This document shows positions 1 to 11,750 of a DNA stretch of 64,000 nucleotides, one piece after another. This DNA comes from Maratus speciosus (taxonomy: Eukaryota; Arthropoda; Arachnida; Araneae; Salticidae). The position numbers and the translations under genes are program-made. The stretch is from positions 19,713,197 through 19,777,196 of the forward strand of contig OZ010795.1 in the NCBI GenBank assembly GCA_963932465.1, read 5' to 3'. Numbering within the stretch: position 1 is the stretch's first letter; each line of letters opens with the position of its first letter. The notes under the pieces were generated by a model. The model did not search any database and was not told the origin of the DNA. It was given only the letters and a program-made list of their open reading frames with translations.

Positions 1-603
1 GAAAGTTTTGGGATTGGCAAATCCAACTAGTTATTTTTGTAACTTCATTATAAATATTTAAAATTAAAAGTAATTTTCTTTTACTTATAAATATCGAAAT
101 AATTTAACTTAAAATAAAACTAAATGTTACTTAGAGCAAAAACAATATTAAATAATTAAAACAGAAAAACGGCATCAACTAAACGTATGTTTGGAGAAAA
201 TAACTCTTTAATCTTGGATATATTAGTAGATATTTTATGTTTAAATCATAAAAAGAAAGTATGTAGTATTTCTTTCTGAAAAAGGGCATCAACTAAACCT
301 ATGTTTGAAGAAAATAACTCTTTAATCATGGATATATTAGTAGATATTTTATGCTTAAATCATAAAAAAAAAGTATGTAGTATTTCTTTGTGAAAATGGT
401 CTACAATTACACGCATATGGTTAAAATTTGTTGTACGAATTATCTGCATTTCATTGTACAAATTAATTAATTATTAGCAATTATCAATATAGTCAATCCC
501 ATATCCAAATCCAGTAGCAATTATCAGCATTTCATTGTACAAATAAACAGAATATTTTAATGTTTAAATTACATTTTTTATGCAATATTATTAATATACA
601 TTA
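1..603. other. AT-rich intergenic DNA
   Basis: No coding signal is seen. The stretch contains the 114-bp tandem duplication listed separately and a smaller direct repeat of an 18-bp word (gcatttcattgtacaaat) at 446-463 and 527-544. The rest is AT-rich single-copy-looking sequence. Confidence 0.6.
171..398. repeat. 114-bp tandem duplication, two copies
   Basis: The segment beginning ggcatcaactaaac at 171 is repeated from 285 with only scattered differences (for example cgtatg versus cctatg, ttggagaa versus ttgaagaa). Two units, period 114 bp. The near identity suggests a fairly recent local duplication. No reading frame runs through it. Confidence 0.9.
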
Positions 604-1563
604 CAGGGCTTGAATTTCGAGGCGGGATGGCAGGATTCGTGCCCAAAAGATTATTATTGTGCCCTATTGAGCGCGGGCGGCTCCTGTTTCCAAAAATTCA
701 TTTTCCGAAAACGTTTCTTTGTAAAACGACGATCAAGTCTCAGGACCGACTGACAAATTTCGTGATATTTTCTACTATCGATTTGCAAATTTCACAGTTT
801 CTTCTTACGGCAGATTGACAAAATTCATGGTTGTTTTTCTGCATCTGACTGAAAAATTTTGCTCTTTTTCTCCACGACCGACTGGCGAATTTCACGATTT
901 TTTCTAGAGACTAATCGGTGAATTTCATAATTTTATTTCTTCTCGAGATCAATTGACAAATATAGCAATTTTATTCTGTGACCGATTGGCAAATTTCCCT
1001 GTTTGTTCTTGCGACATACTGATGAAAGTAACGATTGTTTTTCTGCATCCGATTGATAATTTTCGCATTTTTTCTCTGCGCCCGGCTGAGAAATTTCACG
1101 ATATTTGCTAGTGACGGACTGGAAAATTTCACGATATATTTCCTATATCACGATATATTATATAAGTTGGTCTGTGCTGTTTGTCAAAAGTGTAACTTCT
1201 GAAAGAGGCTAAATCACGCAAAATGGAATAAAATCTAAATTAAAAAATTCATAGCAACCCAATTGTTAATTGCCCATAACATTAGGTGAAAGCTGAAAAA
1301 TAGACATGGTATATATAAAACTTGATTCTGTTCCTTTGTTTTAATAAAAATAAACATTTTGGATAATTATCTTGAGTTGTTGATTTAAAGTTATTTCAAT
1401 GGTATGTTGTCATGTCTGTATAAATGTAATTTTTAAGTGGCACATAAAAAATAACGGGGTTTAAAGATATTTTTTTTTCATTTCTAACAGTTCTACTCCC
1501 CTGCATTTTTAAATGTTGGGTGGGAAACTTCACTCGTGGGGAAAACTTGAATTTCAAGCCCTG
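604..1563. mobile_element. Non-autonomous hAT-like element with internal minisatellite
   Basis: The left end cagggcttgaatttc (604-618) is matched in inverse at the right end (1549-1563) with one mismatch in 15. Termini of the form CAGGG are typical of hAT elements. The flanking octamers (atacatta and atattcaa) do not match, so the 8-bp duplication expected of hAT is not confirmed and superfamily rests on the TIR. The first half is a diverged 31-bp minisatellite. The frame at 627-818 is a by-product of that array. Confidence 0.55.
745..1150 (-). repeat. Diverged 31-bp minisatellite array (locus A)
   Basis: Roughly a dozen degenerate units of the type gaccgattggcaaatttc followed by a T-rich spacer and tctgc. 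This is the reverse complement of the unit seen most clearly at 33325-34465. Unit length drifts between about 30 and 48 bp through indels in the T runs. Confidence 0.65.
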
Positions 1564-1704
1564 ATATTCAAAGATATATTGTTTTTGTAAATTATATTCA
1601 ATGCATTTAAAATGTTTTAATGATGTGTGAAACATGTTTATAATTTATTGTTCTGGTATGGCGTTATATAAAGAAATAATTCACCATATAACTAAAAACA
1701 TATC

Positions 1705-1804
1705 TAGTGCCGGATATCCGGCCTTATATCCGAATCCGGCAGGCAAGGAACTTCGGATATCCGGTATCCGATATCCGGCAAAATCAATATCCGGTGCATC
1801 CCTA
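1705..1804. repeat. Short GGATATCCGG-rich element
   Basis: A 100-bp segment starting tagtgccggatatccgg and ending ccggtgcatcccta, built from repeated (c)cggatatccgg words. The ends form an imperfect inverted repeat (tagNgNNNNccggata). It resembles a small internally deleted hAT-type MITE, but flanking octamers do not match, so the assignment is weak. Confidence 0.4.
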
Positions 1805-1860
1805 GAGAGTACACTAATTATTTAAAGTTTTCTAAAATTATGAGTAGTTATTTTTATTAT

Positions 1861-2420
1861 TAACCATTTGGAAAAATGGTTATTGTCCTCCGTCAGAGTA
1901 GGAAATCAAAAACATATCTGAAGCGTTTTATGGGTTGAATCCGCATTTTATTCGTTTTCTGATGGGTCTATACAGTCATCTGTATTTTCCCTTTACTTTC
2001 AACAGAGATGGATACTTCCGTTGCCACTATGACAAAAAAGTAATAAAAACTACAAAAACAAAAATTAATAACTCAGATACAAATTGAGATACAGCTTTCA
2101 AACAAACTGCATTTAAAAGCACATTTTTTTCTCTATATGGCGGCATAAAAAGTAATAGTGTGGGATGTTTAGCAGTTTAAGAATGAAATTTCATTTAAAA
2201 TGGGTCCAGGAATAGGAATGTTTAATCCATGGCGTACGTAATGTACGACCAGCTCCGTAGAAGTTTAAAAATTTACAGTACCGAAAAATGTAATCCATAG
2301 CGTACGTAATGTAGGATCCACTCCGTGCGATTTCTTATGTCTTAAATTTTAGTCTTTGAAAAAATCATTTTCCAAAGGGTCGTTGTAATTTGTTAAATTG
2401 CTTTTTTTTTTTAATTATTA
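1861..2420 (+). repeat. Interspersed repeat, copy 1 (copy 2 at 54166)
   Basis: Starts TTAA|ccatttggaaaaatgg and runs in parallel with 54166-54800, including gtctatacagt, the ctttactttcaacagag segment and the word ccactccgtgcgattt. It holds an internal direct repeat of a catggcgtacgtaatgta-like word near 2228 and 2297. The first 16 bases form a small hairpin. Class is unknown; the TTAA at the left edge is present in both copies. No protein is encoded. Confidence 0.7.
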
Positions 2421-2534
2421 TTGGTTTTTAGAGAAATGAAAAAAAAAAAAAAAAACAAGTTGGAAATTGCTCGTCAAACGTGGCACTCCATAGTGTACTG
2501 AATGTATAATTTTTTGCACTTTATAAGTGCATAG

Positions 2535-2885
2535 TCTGTAACATCATTAAAATGCACTTGCAATATTTTTCTTCCCGTTCTCCGTAATGTAACGGAAAAC
2601 TTTTGACTGTCCCTGTCATTAAACTATACATCCGATTTTCATACAATTTGAAATGCCTCGGCAAAATTTTGAAAGAATTATATATTTAAAATTTCAGACC
2701 ATTCGGAAGGTTGTAACATCATTAAAATGCACTTGCAATAATTTTTCCCATTGGCCGTAATGTAAAGAAAAATTTTGATTGTCCCTGTCATTAAACTGTA
2801 CATCCGATTTTCATAAAATTTGAAATGGCTCGACACAATTTTAAAACAATCATTTATTTAAAATTTCAAACCATTCGGTTGGGTA
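2535..2885. repeat. 175-bp tandem duplication, two copies
   Basis: The word gtaacatcattaaaatgc occurs at 2538 and again at 2713. The rest of the unit (ccgtaatgtaa, ttgtccctgtcattaaact, catccgattttcata, accattcgg) is repeated in order. Two units with moderate divergence. The small frame at 2825-3016 runs out of it and looks incidental. Confidence 0.85.
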
Positions 2886-3425
2886 GTTTTTGCTCTGTTG
2901 TATGCGGACGGACTGAACGACGACTACAGGTGCTACGTATTTATATAATTACGAACGCACCTAAAAATGTATGTCTTAGCCCGAAGACATCTCTATCCAA
3001 CTCTCAAATAGGCTAGTCCCTCTTCAAAGCGCAATCCTGGGCACGCCGCGGTATATACATGTCTTGAACTATATTTAGAAACATTAATATTAATCAGAAA
3101 GATCGATATAATAATTTTAATTACATTTTTTAACCCTCTAATGCATGATTTTTTATTTTTCCTTAAAAATATATATATTTGCTTCCTTGACAGCCATAAA
3201 TTACAGGAAAAATATTGAAAAAATTTTCACTCTTATATTTTTTAGTATTTTGATTTTTTTTAATTGTTGCCAAATGGCAACACCATGAATTAACCCCCCC
3301 CCCCAAAAAAAAAAAAAAAAATTAAATAAATAAATAAATAAATTGAACTTTGCCAACTAGCAACACTGTGCTGTTTTATTGCGATTTTTTTTTAAATTAT
3401 AAAATTTTAAATGCATACAATACTT

Positions 3426-3465
<40 letters not shown>

Positions 3466-3467
<2 letters not shown>

Positions 3468-3918
3468 GGGTGTCCCAAAAAGGACTGACTGATTTTAAAA
3501 TTCAATAACTTCCAAACGGTGACAGATATTAAAAAAATTCTTGCAGGAGGGTTATGCATAAGGTCAAAAGTTTTATTACAGTGATTTTCAATTTTAGTTC
3601 GATTTATAAACAATAGATGGCGCTGTAAGCAATAGTCGATAAATACAGGCTCGATTTTTGGTCCTTTATCTTGTTCCATGCAGAAAAAGGAGATGGAAAT
3701 GTATTATCCGGGCCACGAAGTACCAAAACTCGAGCCTGAATTTAGCGTCTATTGATCGCAGTGCCATCTATTGTTTGTAATCCGAACTAAAATTGAAAAT
3801 CACTGTAAAAAAACTTTTGACTTTATGCATAACCCTCCTGCAAGAATTTTTTAAATATCTGTCACCGTTTACAAGTTATTGAATTTTAAAATCAGTCAGT
3901 CCTTTATGGGACACCCGG
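3466..3918. mobile_element. Fold-back MITE in a (TA)n microsatellite
   Basis: The arm starting ccgggtgtcccaaaaaggac at 3466 is repeated in inverse up to 3918. Arms are about 190 bp, with only a few differences (caaaaagg versus cataaagg, ttccaaacgg versus ttgtaaacgg). The central loop is about 70 bp. Both sides are (TA)n, so the target was TA inside a microsatellite, as for Tc1/mariner-type MITEs. The frame at 3425-3679 merely reads the arm and the TA repeat. Confidence 0.85.
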
Positions 3919-4238
3919 TATATATATATATACATACATACAGATACTATATACAAGGTGATTCATAAATATCGAAACAATAGGCTAATACTTCAGCCTC
4001 TTTTTCTTTTACAGTTTATGTGGTCCACATCGCTGTTTTGTCCATTGGGAGGGGATTTACATTAGAGGAATTTCCAACCTTGCGATCGGCAGTAGCAACA
4101 AATACACGTCTTTTCATTTTCTTTAGTAAAAACTTATCCTAGAGAGGGAAAGGAGAAGGGAACAAACCGAAGTACAAATGCTCGAACTTTGACCTCCTGA
4201 AAGGAAATCGATCTCAGACCAAATATTTTGGCCTAATT

Positions 4239-4275
<37 letters not shown>

Positions 4276-4379
4276 CTGCAACTCTCATTTTATTTTGAAC
4301 ATCTGAATAAAAAAAAAATTAAGTACCTATAAAAAAAAGTAATGAAAATTAAGCACCTTCATTAAAATTTAAACAAATT

Positions 4380-4457
4380 CAAGCACTTTCAAGGACCTTT
4401 TTTCTCTCTTAAAAATTCAAGGACTTTCAAGCACTTTTAAGCACCGTATGAACCCTG
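4380..4457. mobile_element. Terminal fragment of a hAT-like element
   Basis: Ends ...gcaccgtatgaaccctg. The preceding bases are short direct repeats of ttcaagcacttt and aaggactttcaag. Read inward from the other strand the end is cagggttcatacggtgc followed by cttgaaagt repeats, a form seen in hAT-type MITEs. No matching left end was found, so this is a truncated or unrecognised copy. Confidence 0.4.
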
Positions 4458-4947
4458 ATATGATGATATAAGTGAAAAAAATTTAAATAAATAAATTTAA
4501 ATATGCGAACCAGTTGTGAAACAAACATTGCTCAAAATGTTTACAAAAGCGGAACTTAATTCATAGTGCTGCCAAATGGCAACAAATGTATATTCATGTG
4601 CATGCAATTTTTGTTCCAATAAACATAACTGAAAATTATTCAAAATAACTTTTAAAAGTATATTCTTTTCAGAAATATTTTTTTTCAAAGGAAATTTTGC
4701 ATGTTATATATTTTTTATATGAGTTAGAAATCAAACTATGGCTAACAAAATGGAAAGTATCAAAAGTTGCTTTTTATTTGTAATTTGTAAACAACTATTG
4801 CCAACTATGATACTTTTTATGAACTAAATCTAAATATAGGACCAACATGAATACGTAAAGCATAAAGTTGTCAAGAGACAACGTAAATAAACAATAAGGA
4901 GGTAAATTTTAATATGTTGCCAATTGGCAACAGTATGAACTAGACGG

Positions 4948-5393
4948 TTGAAATTCACAAAATGGAGTATTAGTTAAAAACAAAGAAAAAATAAAAACCC
5001 TGATTTTTACAAGTCAATATCAATGTTTTAGTGCGAAAAATTAGACGCAGTCGTCAGAAACCTATTTATAGCTCAGAATTTTGGTTTAGAAATGTTAACA
5101 TATAGGGAAAAAAATAATCAGTTCGAATTTAAAAAAAATTCCCATGTATTCCACGCATCAGAAAAAAGAACAGAAGAAAAACACTGCTTTTTATACCTCA
5201 GTGCGAAAATGACACACAGGATTTCGATGGCAACGTTGAATCTCCCCCACCCCCTTTTCCCATTATTTCGAGCTTTTTTACTGCTACATATCAGATTTTC
5301 TTCTTCTTCTTTTTTTGACACAGTCACCGGACACGTATTTTTATAGAAACATAAACAAATCTTTAAGAATTTGAGTAATTTTAGGTTGACTTA
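4948..5393. other. Intergenic DNA, nothing recognised
   Basis: AT-rich sequence with overlapping short frames on both strands at 5092-5346. Neither shows a domain, and their composition (K/E-rich on one strand, F/L-rich on the other) is what base composition alone would give. Confidence 0.5.
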
Positions 5394-6755
5394 CAGACCT
5401 AGAAGTGACTTTCTTCGAAAATATTATAGGAAATATAGGAATTGTTTTGAAGAAAATATGGGAATTTTATAGGAATTTTTATTCATAAGTAAATACAACT
5501 ACACATGTTTTGATGCAGTTACATATGCAATATCATAGACATAAACAACGTAAAGACAGGATAAAACTATTTAAAGTTCACTCCTGGCTCTTTCAGGAAT
5601 TTTTAATTCTCTTCAAAAGTAAAATAGTATTAGCGTTTTAGTAGCACAATTTTTTCTTCAAGCTATATTTTTAAATTATTTTTGCAATTATTTTCTGAAT
5701 CAAACTCTTATAACATTTGCATATATCAATACAAACATAATTGAAATAAAGGCTACTTAATTTACTATTATTTTTAAGTATAAATGTTTTTTTTTTTTGT
5801 TTTTTTTTTTTTAAATAAATTGATATAAAATGAATTATATTCGTTTCATCCCTATTGAGCAAAAATTTGTTATCTATACAATTGCGTGAAATTATCCAAC
5901 TGATTGACAAATTATGAGATTTTTTTCTTGCAACCGATTGGCAAAATTCGAGATTTTTATCAATGATCAATCGAGAAATTTCACAATTTTTTTGCCACGA
6001 CTGAGTAAAGAAATTTATGATTTTTTGCCACACGTTATTGACAAAATTCTTGATTTATTTATTTTTTCTCTGTCAACAACCAACAGGTAAAATCTGCATT
6101 TTTTGTTTTAATGATCGATTGACGTTCTTCTGAGATACATTGACGAAATTAGCGATTTTTTTCTGCTACAAACCGACAAATTAGCTATTTTTTCTGCAAC
6201 TGATTGACGAAATTCGCGAGTTTTTACCGCAACTGAATTACGAAGTCTATTGTTTGTCGTGAGTGAATTCTGAAATTTACGATTTTTAAAAATGATTGAT
6301 CAGCAAATTTCGTGATATATTACAGCAACAAATTGATGAAATCAGCTAATTTTTAATGTGACTTACTGAAGAAATTAATATTTGTTCCCACACTTGATAG
6401 AATAAGTTTGTGATTTTTATAAGCAACATCTGAACAAAATTTACAATTTTTTTCAATGATTGAAAGACGAAATCCAATCCCCCCCCCCCCCCCTCAATAA
6501 TGAAGTTTTTAGTATCATGATAAACCTAAGAAATTTATGATTTTTTTTTTTGTATAGGATTGTAAAAATTCGTGACTTTTTTTTTTTTTTTTTTTGGCAG
6601 AATTTGGCAAACTTTAAAAAATGTATTCTGGATGGCTGAACTTATCGGCTTAAATAAAAAATAATCACGTGGGTTGAGGACTTGAAAATAGGAAAAATAG
6701 GAACTATTTCAAATTTATTGGAATTATAGGAAATATAGGAGGACTGCTAGGCCTG
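5394..6755. mobile_element. Non-autonomous hAT-like element with internal minisatellite
   Basis: Left end cagacctagaagt (5394) pairs with the right end, inverse caggcctagcagt (to 6755), 11 of 13 bases. Both subterminal zones carry repeats of ataggaaatataggaa. The interior holds a long diverged 31-bp array plus poly-C and poly-T tracts. Flanking octamers (ttgactta, catttatc) do not match, so the TSD is lost or the ends are slightly misplaced. The 120-aa frame at 5671-6033 is a minisatellite and poly-T translation. Confidence 0.5.
5885..6620 (-). repeat. Diverged 31-bp minisatellite array (locus B)
   Basis: Many units such as ccgattggcaaaattcgag with T-rich spacers, in reverse orientation to the cleanest array at 33325. 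Poly-C at 6478-6492 and poly-T near 6541 and 6577 interrupt it. Divergence is high, implying an old array. Confidence 0.65.
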
Positions 6756-7079
6756 CATTTATCATATTTTTGTGACATTTATTATATTTTTGTGAAACAT
6801 TAATGACATAACAAAAGGTAAGAAAGAGAGTAAAATTTTGTAAGAAAAGGTGAAGTCCTGTTACTCAAAAGAAAAATCTCCTGACGAGCGCCTTCAGCAC
6901 TAAAAATTAATATTTTCCGCGATTTTTTTTCATTTAAAATACAAATTCAGACAAAATCGGGTTAAAGGTATACAATTATACAAATAATATCCTTTAAGGT
7001 TATTATCGTTTATTCCAACTAGTATTGAAATAAAGATAAGATTTTCTTTACAGTATTTTAAGTTTTTCTGGTTAGAACT
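6756..7079. other. Intergenic DNA, nothing recognised
   Basis: AT-rich sequence between two transposons. Only small motifs are seen, such as a repeated tttattatatttttgtga word at its left edge. No gene or element boundary can be supported. Confidence 0.5.
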
Positions 7080-7440
7080 GTAAACTATCTGCAGCACCCA
7101 GTCTGAAAGTATGTATGACCAGTGAAGTCACAGGACTCCCTACAACGGGAACATGTCGGCATAAATAACCGCAAAGGGATGAACCAGCACCAGCCCTTCC
7201 TTATCTTCTATAGCCCTTACCTTTTTTTTTTTTTTTTTTTTTTTTTTTTGGCGTCACCTTCGCTATCTGAGGACATAAGATAACACAGATTTTAGCTTCT
7301 GTTATCCGATACTTGACCAACGGTTATCGCATCCCATCTGAAGGACCTCCCACACCCCCTGGATCAGGGCTGATTGTTATCGCCGGCGCTTGTGATGCAG
7401 GTGTGGGAAAGGGTCATTTCCGCTGAACACTTGGCAAATG
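7080..7440 (-). repeat. GC-richer segment with internal A-tract, possible retroposon
   Basis: Base composition is visibly less AT-rich than its surroundings. Read on the minus strand, a segment ending ...gatagcgaaggtgacgcc runs directly into an A tract (7222-7249), as a retroposed SINE or RNA copy would. I cannot identify a tRNA- or snRNA-like head or target duplications, so class is open. Confidence 0.3.
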
Positions 7441-8569
7441 CAATCAATTTTAAGTAGTTATTTTACAGGTGGCCTGTTCTGTTCAAATTTCTTTTCCCGC
7501 GAAATCGTAAATTAAAACCCACAGAAGCTCTCTATTTTGATGGATTCAATCAGCGTTCTCAGATCTATTGGGAATTCCCTAGATCTAGGGAAATTGAAGC
7601 CTATTTAGGGATTTAGGGAATTCCTTCTGATTTCTAGGGAATTTTTGGAAGACTGGCAATGTTTTCTTAAAATCTAGGGGAAAAAAAGGATTTTTGTTAG
7701 ACTTGTGTGTTTTTCTTGCAATGAACACGATTAAGTGATAGATGTGAGCTGATGCGACGCGTTTGATGAATGAATATGGAAGAGGAAGTAAAGGGATGGG
7801 CAGTGGGGAGAAATTGTCAAGCAATTCTTTGGATATCAGAGGGTGGGGGAGGGGAGGAAATTATGGTCAGAACTGGTCTCGTACCCCTCTTTCGTTTCTC
7901 GGAACAGGAATCCTAGATGGCTAATAAATGATTACCACCTGGTGGATCAATAGTTGTTAATTACTCCAGATGCGAACACTACTTATTTTTTGCAGATTTC
8001 AGCATATGGATTTGAATCCCTAGAAGCTTTTTTTAAATGAAACTGTCTTTGAGGTCTGAGGTCGTTCGTTTGGAGAAGGATGGGGAAGTGGGGCAGGGGT
8101 TACTGCTGATTTTTCTTTCTTTTCTTCTATCAAGTAAAACCAAATAAAGAAATCATCAATCTGATTTCCTTTTGTTAAAAAACCGCCTATTAAGTGCATA
8201 CGGAGATTTCGTTATAATTATACACATAATGAAGTAAATACTATGCATAATGTATTAAAACAGAAGAATGTTAGATGGAAATATCTGATCCTCTAAAAAA
8301 ATTATATGCTATCTCTTTTAAGTATTAGCCATAACAATAGCGAGCATTTATCCCAAAATAACATGAAATACAAGAAAATAAAATGAATATTTTATTTCAG
8401 ATTTTCTTTTGTGTGCGTGTGTGTGGGGGGGGGGGGGGGGAGGAGGATGGCGGCTTATTCACGGATTCATTTTTATAGGTAGAAGCATACAATTGGCAGG
8501 CATGACCATTGAAATGATTTTGGATCTAATAGCATTTTTCGATACATGTGTTGCATCTTCAGTTGTAAG

Positions 8570-9032
8570 CAGGGCCTGTTTACGGAATAGGCCCGTGAAG
8601 CCCGTGCTTACCCACTGAAATACAAAAGGGCCCCCAATTTTACTTTTCAAAACTAATTTTTAGAAAAAAGAAACTCAAACACTGTAAGAAATACATTTTT
8701 TTTGTTATGAAACTTTTTTTTTTTTACTATATGGCAATTTGTAAATCACAAAAAATATTTTGAAGTTCACATATTCTCAACTATAGTTCCATATTTGTCA
8801 TTTACAAAATAAATTGGTTATTTACAATTAAACATATAATAAAATACTTTTATATAGGTAGTTTTAGTTTAATGTTAAAAATGTTATTTACTCTAAACTT
8901 TGATGGTAAAATTTATAATTATTTAAGCATACGAAATAGAGATTTAGTAAATAAAAAAGAGATTTGTAGAGTAATAGGGGGCCCCTGTGTGACGTCGGGC
9001 TTCCCCTATTCCTAAGTGTTAAGCGGGCCCTG
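8570..9032. mobile_element. 463-bp hAT MITE with exact 8-bp TSD
   Basis: Ends cagggcctg... and ...gcgggccctg. The flanking octamer gttgtaag is present exactly on both sides (8562-8569 and 9033-9040). Subterminal regions carry ggaataggcccgtgaagccc on the left and its decayed inverse (gggcttcccctattcc) on the right. An 8-bp TSD with CAGGG ends identifies hAT. No coding capacity. Confidence 0.93.
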
Positions 9033-9047
9033 GTTGTAAGCGATTGC

Positions 9048-9689
9048 CAGGGCTGAAACTAGCCTTTTTTGCACCCGAGGCAAACATGGGTTTTGGCGAT
9101 TCCCCCCCCCCCCCTCTTCCACAAAGTATATTTACAAAGAGAATTTTACTAATTTTATAATGGACGACTTATTTTAAAATTTAAAATATGTAATCATAAA
9201 ATATGTAATACTGAACTACATAATCTACAGTGGCGGATCCAAGGGGGGGGGGGGGGGGGTCCCTCTGAACATCAACAAAAATATTCTCTAAAGATCATTT
9301 TTAAAATGACATATTCAGTAGAGTTCAGATTATCCGAGTCCCACCTAACCGAGTTTCCGCTTCCACCGAGTTTTATTTTCTTCTGATGGACTGATGGCTT
9401 CCATCCAAAAAATGGCCATAATTTTTTTTGCAAAAAAAAAAAATTATGGCCATTTTTTTCCCATTAAAAAAAATTATGGCCATTTTTTTCCCATTCGGAC
9501 CAGAAAATCAGAGTTCTAACTTTTTACGGCTGCTCTTTCATCTTCACCTAACACTTCATTTATAATGGCTGTTTCATAATAACGGAAGCCATCAGTTCAT
9601 CAGAAGAAAATGATCCTTTCCAAAGGTATAATCCTTCATTTGGCGCCCGGGCACATGCCCCCCTGCTCCCCCCCTTAGTTTCGGCCCTG
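9048..9689. mobile_element. 642-bp hAT MITE with exact 8-bp TSD
   Basis: Ends cagggctgaaacta... and ...tagtttcggccctg, with octamer gcgattgc duplicated exactly at 9040-9047 and 9690-9697. The left subterminal block (gcacccgaggcaaacatggg then poly-C) and the interior repeat in the opposite orientation at 47529-48683, so this is one family. It also contains a cagtggcggatcc / poly-G block and cagtagagttcagattatcc, remnants of other nested elements. Confidence 0.93.
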
Positions 9690-10502
9690 GCGATTGCTGT
9701 CTCATAACGGTATTTCTCCCCTATAAATACGGTTCAAAACGTCAACTTTGACGGTATTCTTTTGAAGCACTCTTTATCCTTCATGGAAATGGAAAACGCT
9801 ATTGAATTTCCTGTTCGTTTAGAACACTGCCTGTCAATTTTATGCGTTTACGAATGAAATGAATTGAGATAAAAACTTATGCACGATTTTTACGAATTTA
9901 TTTGTGTTTTCAACCACTAATTTGGGACATATCTATATATAAGTTATATCTATATATGAACATACAAAATAATAATGCAATAATATCAATATCTGAAAAC
10001 TTCAAAAACTGTAGAAATAGAACTTGAATATTTGTCAAGCAACTGTTATATTTCCTTTTGTTGGACCACTCACAGGAGATTTTAGAATAGTAATGTGATA
10101 TAAAATATGTGCGCATGAATATTAAATAATAAACATCATAGCAATAATAATCAAAGCTTTAATGTCTGTTATTTCGTGATTGCAACAATTTTCTCAAAAA
10201 TCAAATGCAAAGAGTATGTTTAATCAAAGTTCCTTGTTTTAAATAAATATAAATTTATATTCTAACCAGTAGTTTTGAAAAAATATATAACAATATTTTG
10301 TCGTCCCAAACAAAATAAGTTTGTTTTTGTTTTTTCTATATATGGCTACTCACCAGTGTTTATGAATCTCATATGTGAATACGATTCAGGCTGTTACAAC
10401 CAATCAAAATGCAGAATTTCTTCCATATCACGTGACTTTAAAATCTAGGGAATTTTTACTCCGAAGTCTAGGGGGAAAAGTAAAATCCATCTGAGAACGC
10501 TG

Positions 10503-10754
10503 GTTCAATAAATGACAATTTTGTTTAGTATTATTATACTGCAGAGGTTGAAAATTAGGTAAAAAATAATCACAATAAACGATATTCAGATTGTACTTTA
10601 TTTCCTGTAATTGAGTTGTACTTTTTTCAGGATTATTGTACACGGTGTCCATAAATTAGGGTCGGGATTTCTATAACTTTTGTTTTATATTTTTCGATCC
10701 ACAAATTCCCTGCTCAACAACCGCCAAATTTTCTGATATTGCCTCACTGAAAAG

Positions 10755-10789
<35 letters not shown>

Positions 10790-10845
10790 TTCTTGTTGAA
10801 TTGAATAAAATTTTTAACTCAATTTTAAATACGTCACCCACTTAA
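10503..10845. other. Intergenic DNA with one element-like end
   Basis: Contains tacacggtgtccataaatta near 10638, resembling one terminus of a TA-target MITE, but no partner end was found. A long A tract lies at about 10749-10786. Otherwise featureless. Confidence 0.4.
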
Positions 10846-11581
10846 GGGGGTAGGATACCTTTAAACCATCAAAATTTTCGATTTTTTTAAATACATATTT
10901 TGATCCCGTAATCATTTCTGAACAATATGCTAAAAACCGCATTAAAAATTCCCTTTAGTTGACTAATTATGGCAGTTGTATTATGATTACATATTAAGAC
11001 AACATAGAATAATTAAACTTTGCGTTGTGTTTATTCAAAACATCAAAACGATGAATTTTGATACTGTGCGCAATGTTACTAAAAAACTATGCATGGCAAT
11101 CAAAAGAAATTTTTACCACATATTCATTTCTGTATTATCTACAACTTAAAACCAGAAAAATGTTTTTTTTTTTTTTTTTTTCTGTGTTTGTACTTTGAAA
11201 ATATTTTTCAAAAAGTGAAAATTTTTAATTTTTTGTTAATTTTTTAATCTAGTCAATATTTTTTACAAATGTTCTGGTTTTAGTATAAAAGTAACTTTAT
11301 TATGTATTTATTTTCACCAAAATTTCCTCTTTAGATGCATATTTTCAGATTTTATCATGCGCGCAAGATTTTTTTTTCTCTTTTAAACTTATCTTTTCAA
11401 TATTGGTTTATGAATTTACAAGTGTATATATATATATATATATTTAAATATAAATTTAAATATGAGCTTTATATTTAAATGAAGTTTGATTTTTATTTTT
11501 GAATTATTACAAAAGTTTTGAAGCTTGGAACGTAGTGATATTTGTTTATTTTTTCGACGTGTTCAAAGGTATCCTACCTCC
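10846..11581. mobile_element. 736-bp TTAA-flanked MITE
   Basis: Left end gggggtaggatacctttaaa and right end, inverse ggaggtaggatacctttgaa, agree at 18 of 20 positions. TTAA flanks both sides exactly (10842-10845 and 11582-11585). TTAA duplication points to piggyBac-like mobilisation. The interior is very AT-rich with a T tract and (TA)n, and no frame. Confidence 0.88.
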
Positions 11582-11750
11582 TTAAAATAACTGTCCAAAT
11601 GTACTCAAAATTGAGAAACATGTGTGCTCATTTTTGAGTCCATGGTTGTGTTCAAATAGGGAGCGTTATCCACCCCCCCCCCCCCCCCACCTGAATTTAC
11701 AAATTAAAGTAAAAATGTACTGACATTTATTTTACGCTCAAAATTATTAG

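Larger units (their letters stand above)
3134..4947. mobile_element. Candidate degenerate piggyBac-like composite
   Basis: TTAA at 3130-3133 is followed by ccctctaatgcatga, which fits piggyBac-type termini. The right edge, actagacgg then ttga at 4948-4951, is a plausible decayed inverse. Internally there are several imperfect palindromes of the form ttgccaNNtggcaa (near 3275, 3350, 4573, 4918), a nested fold-back MITE, poly-T and poly-C tracts and no frame of note. Boundaries are inferred from decayed ends, so this is tentative. Confidence 0.35.
7551..10502. mobile_element. hAT-like element swollen by nested insertions
   Basis: The left end cagcgttctcagat (7551-7564) is matched exactly in inverse at 10489-10502 (14 bp). 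Subterminal sequence on both sides repeats tctaggg(a/g)-type words. Left flank gattcaat and right flank g-ttcaat agree apart from one missing base, consistent with a decayed 8-bp duplication. Two hATs are nested at 8570-9032 and 9048-9689. The DNA around them (about 8455-8569 and 9698-9860) resembles a reverse, diverged copy of the 430-bp TTAA MITE. No transposase frame. Confidence 0.65.

Noticed and set aside
3425..3679. 84-aa minus-strand frame
   Set aside because: It reads a fold-back MITE arm and ends in YIYIYI from the (TA)n microsatellite.
5671..6033. 120-aa minus-strand frame
   Set aside because: It is composed of K/I/N-rich translation of AT-rich DNA, poly-T and minisatellite units; no domain.
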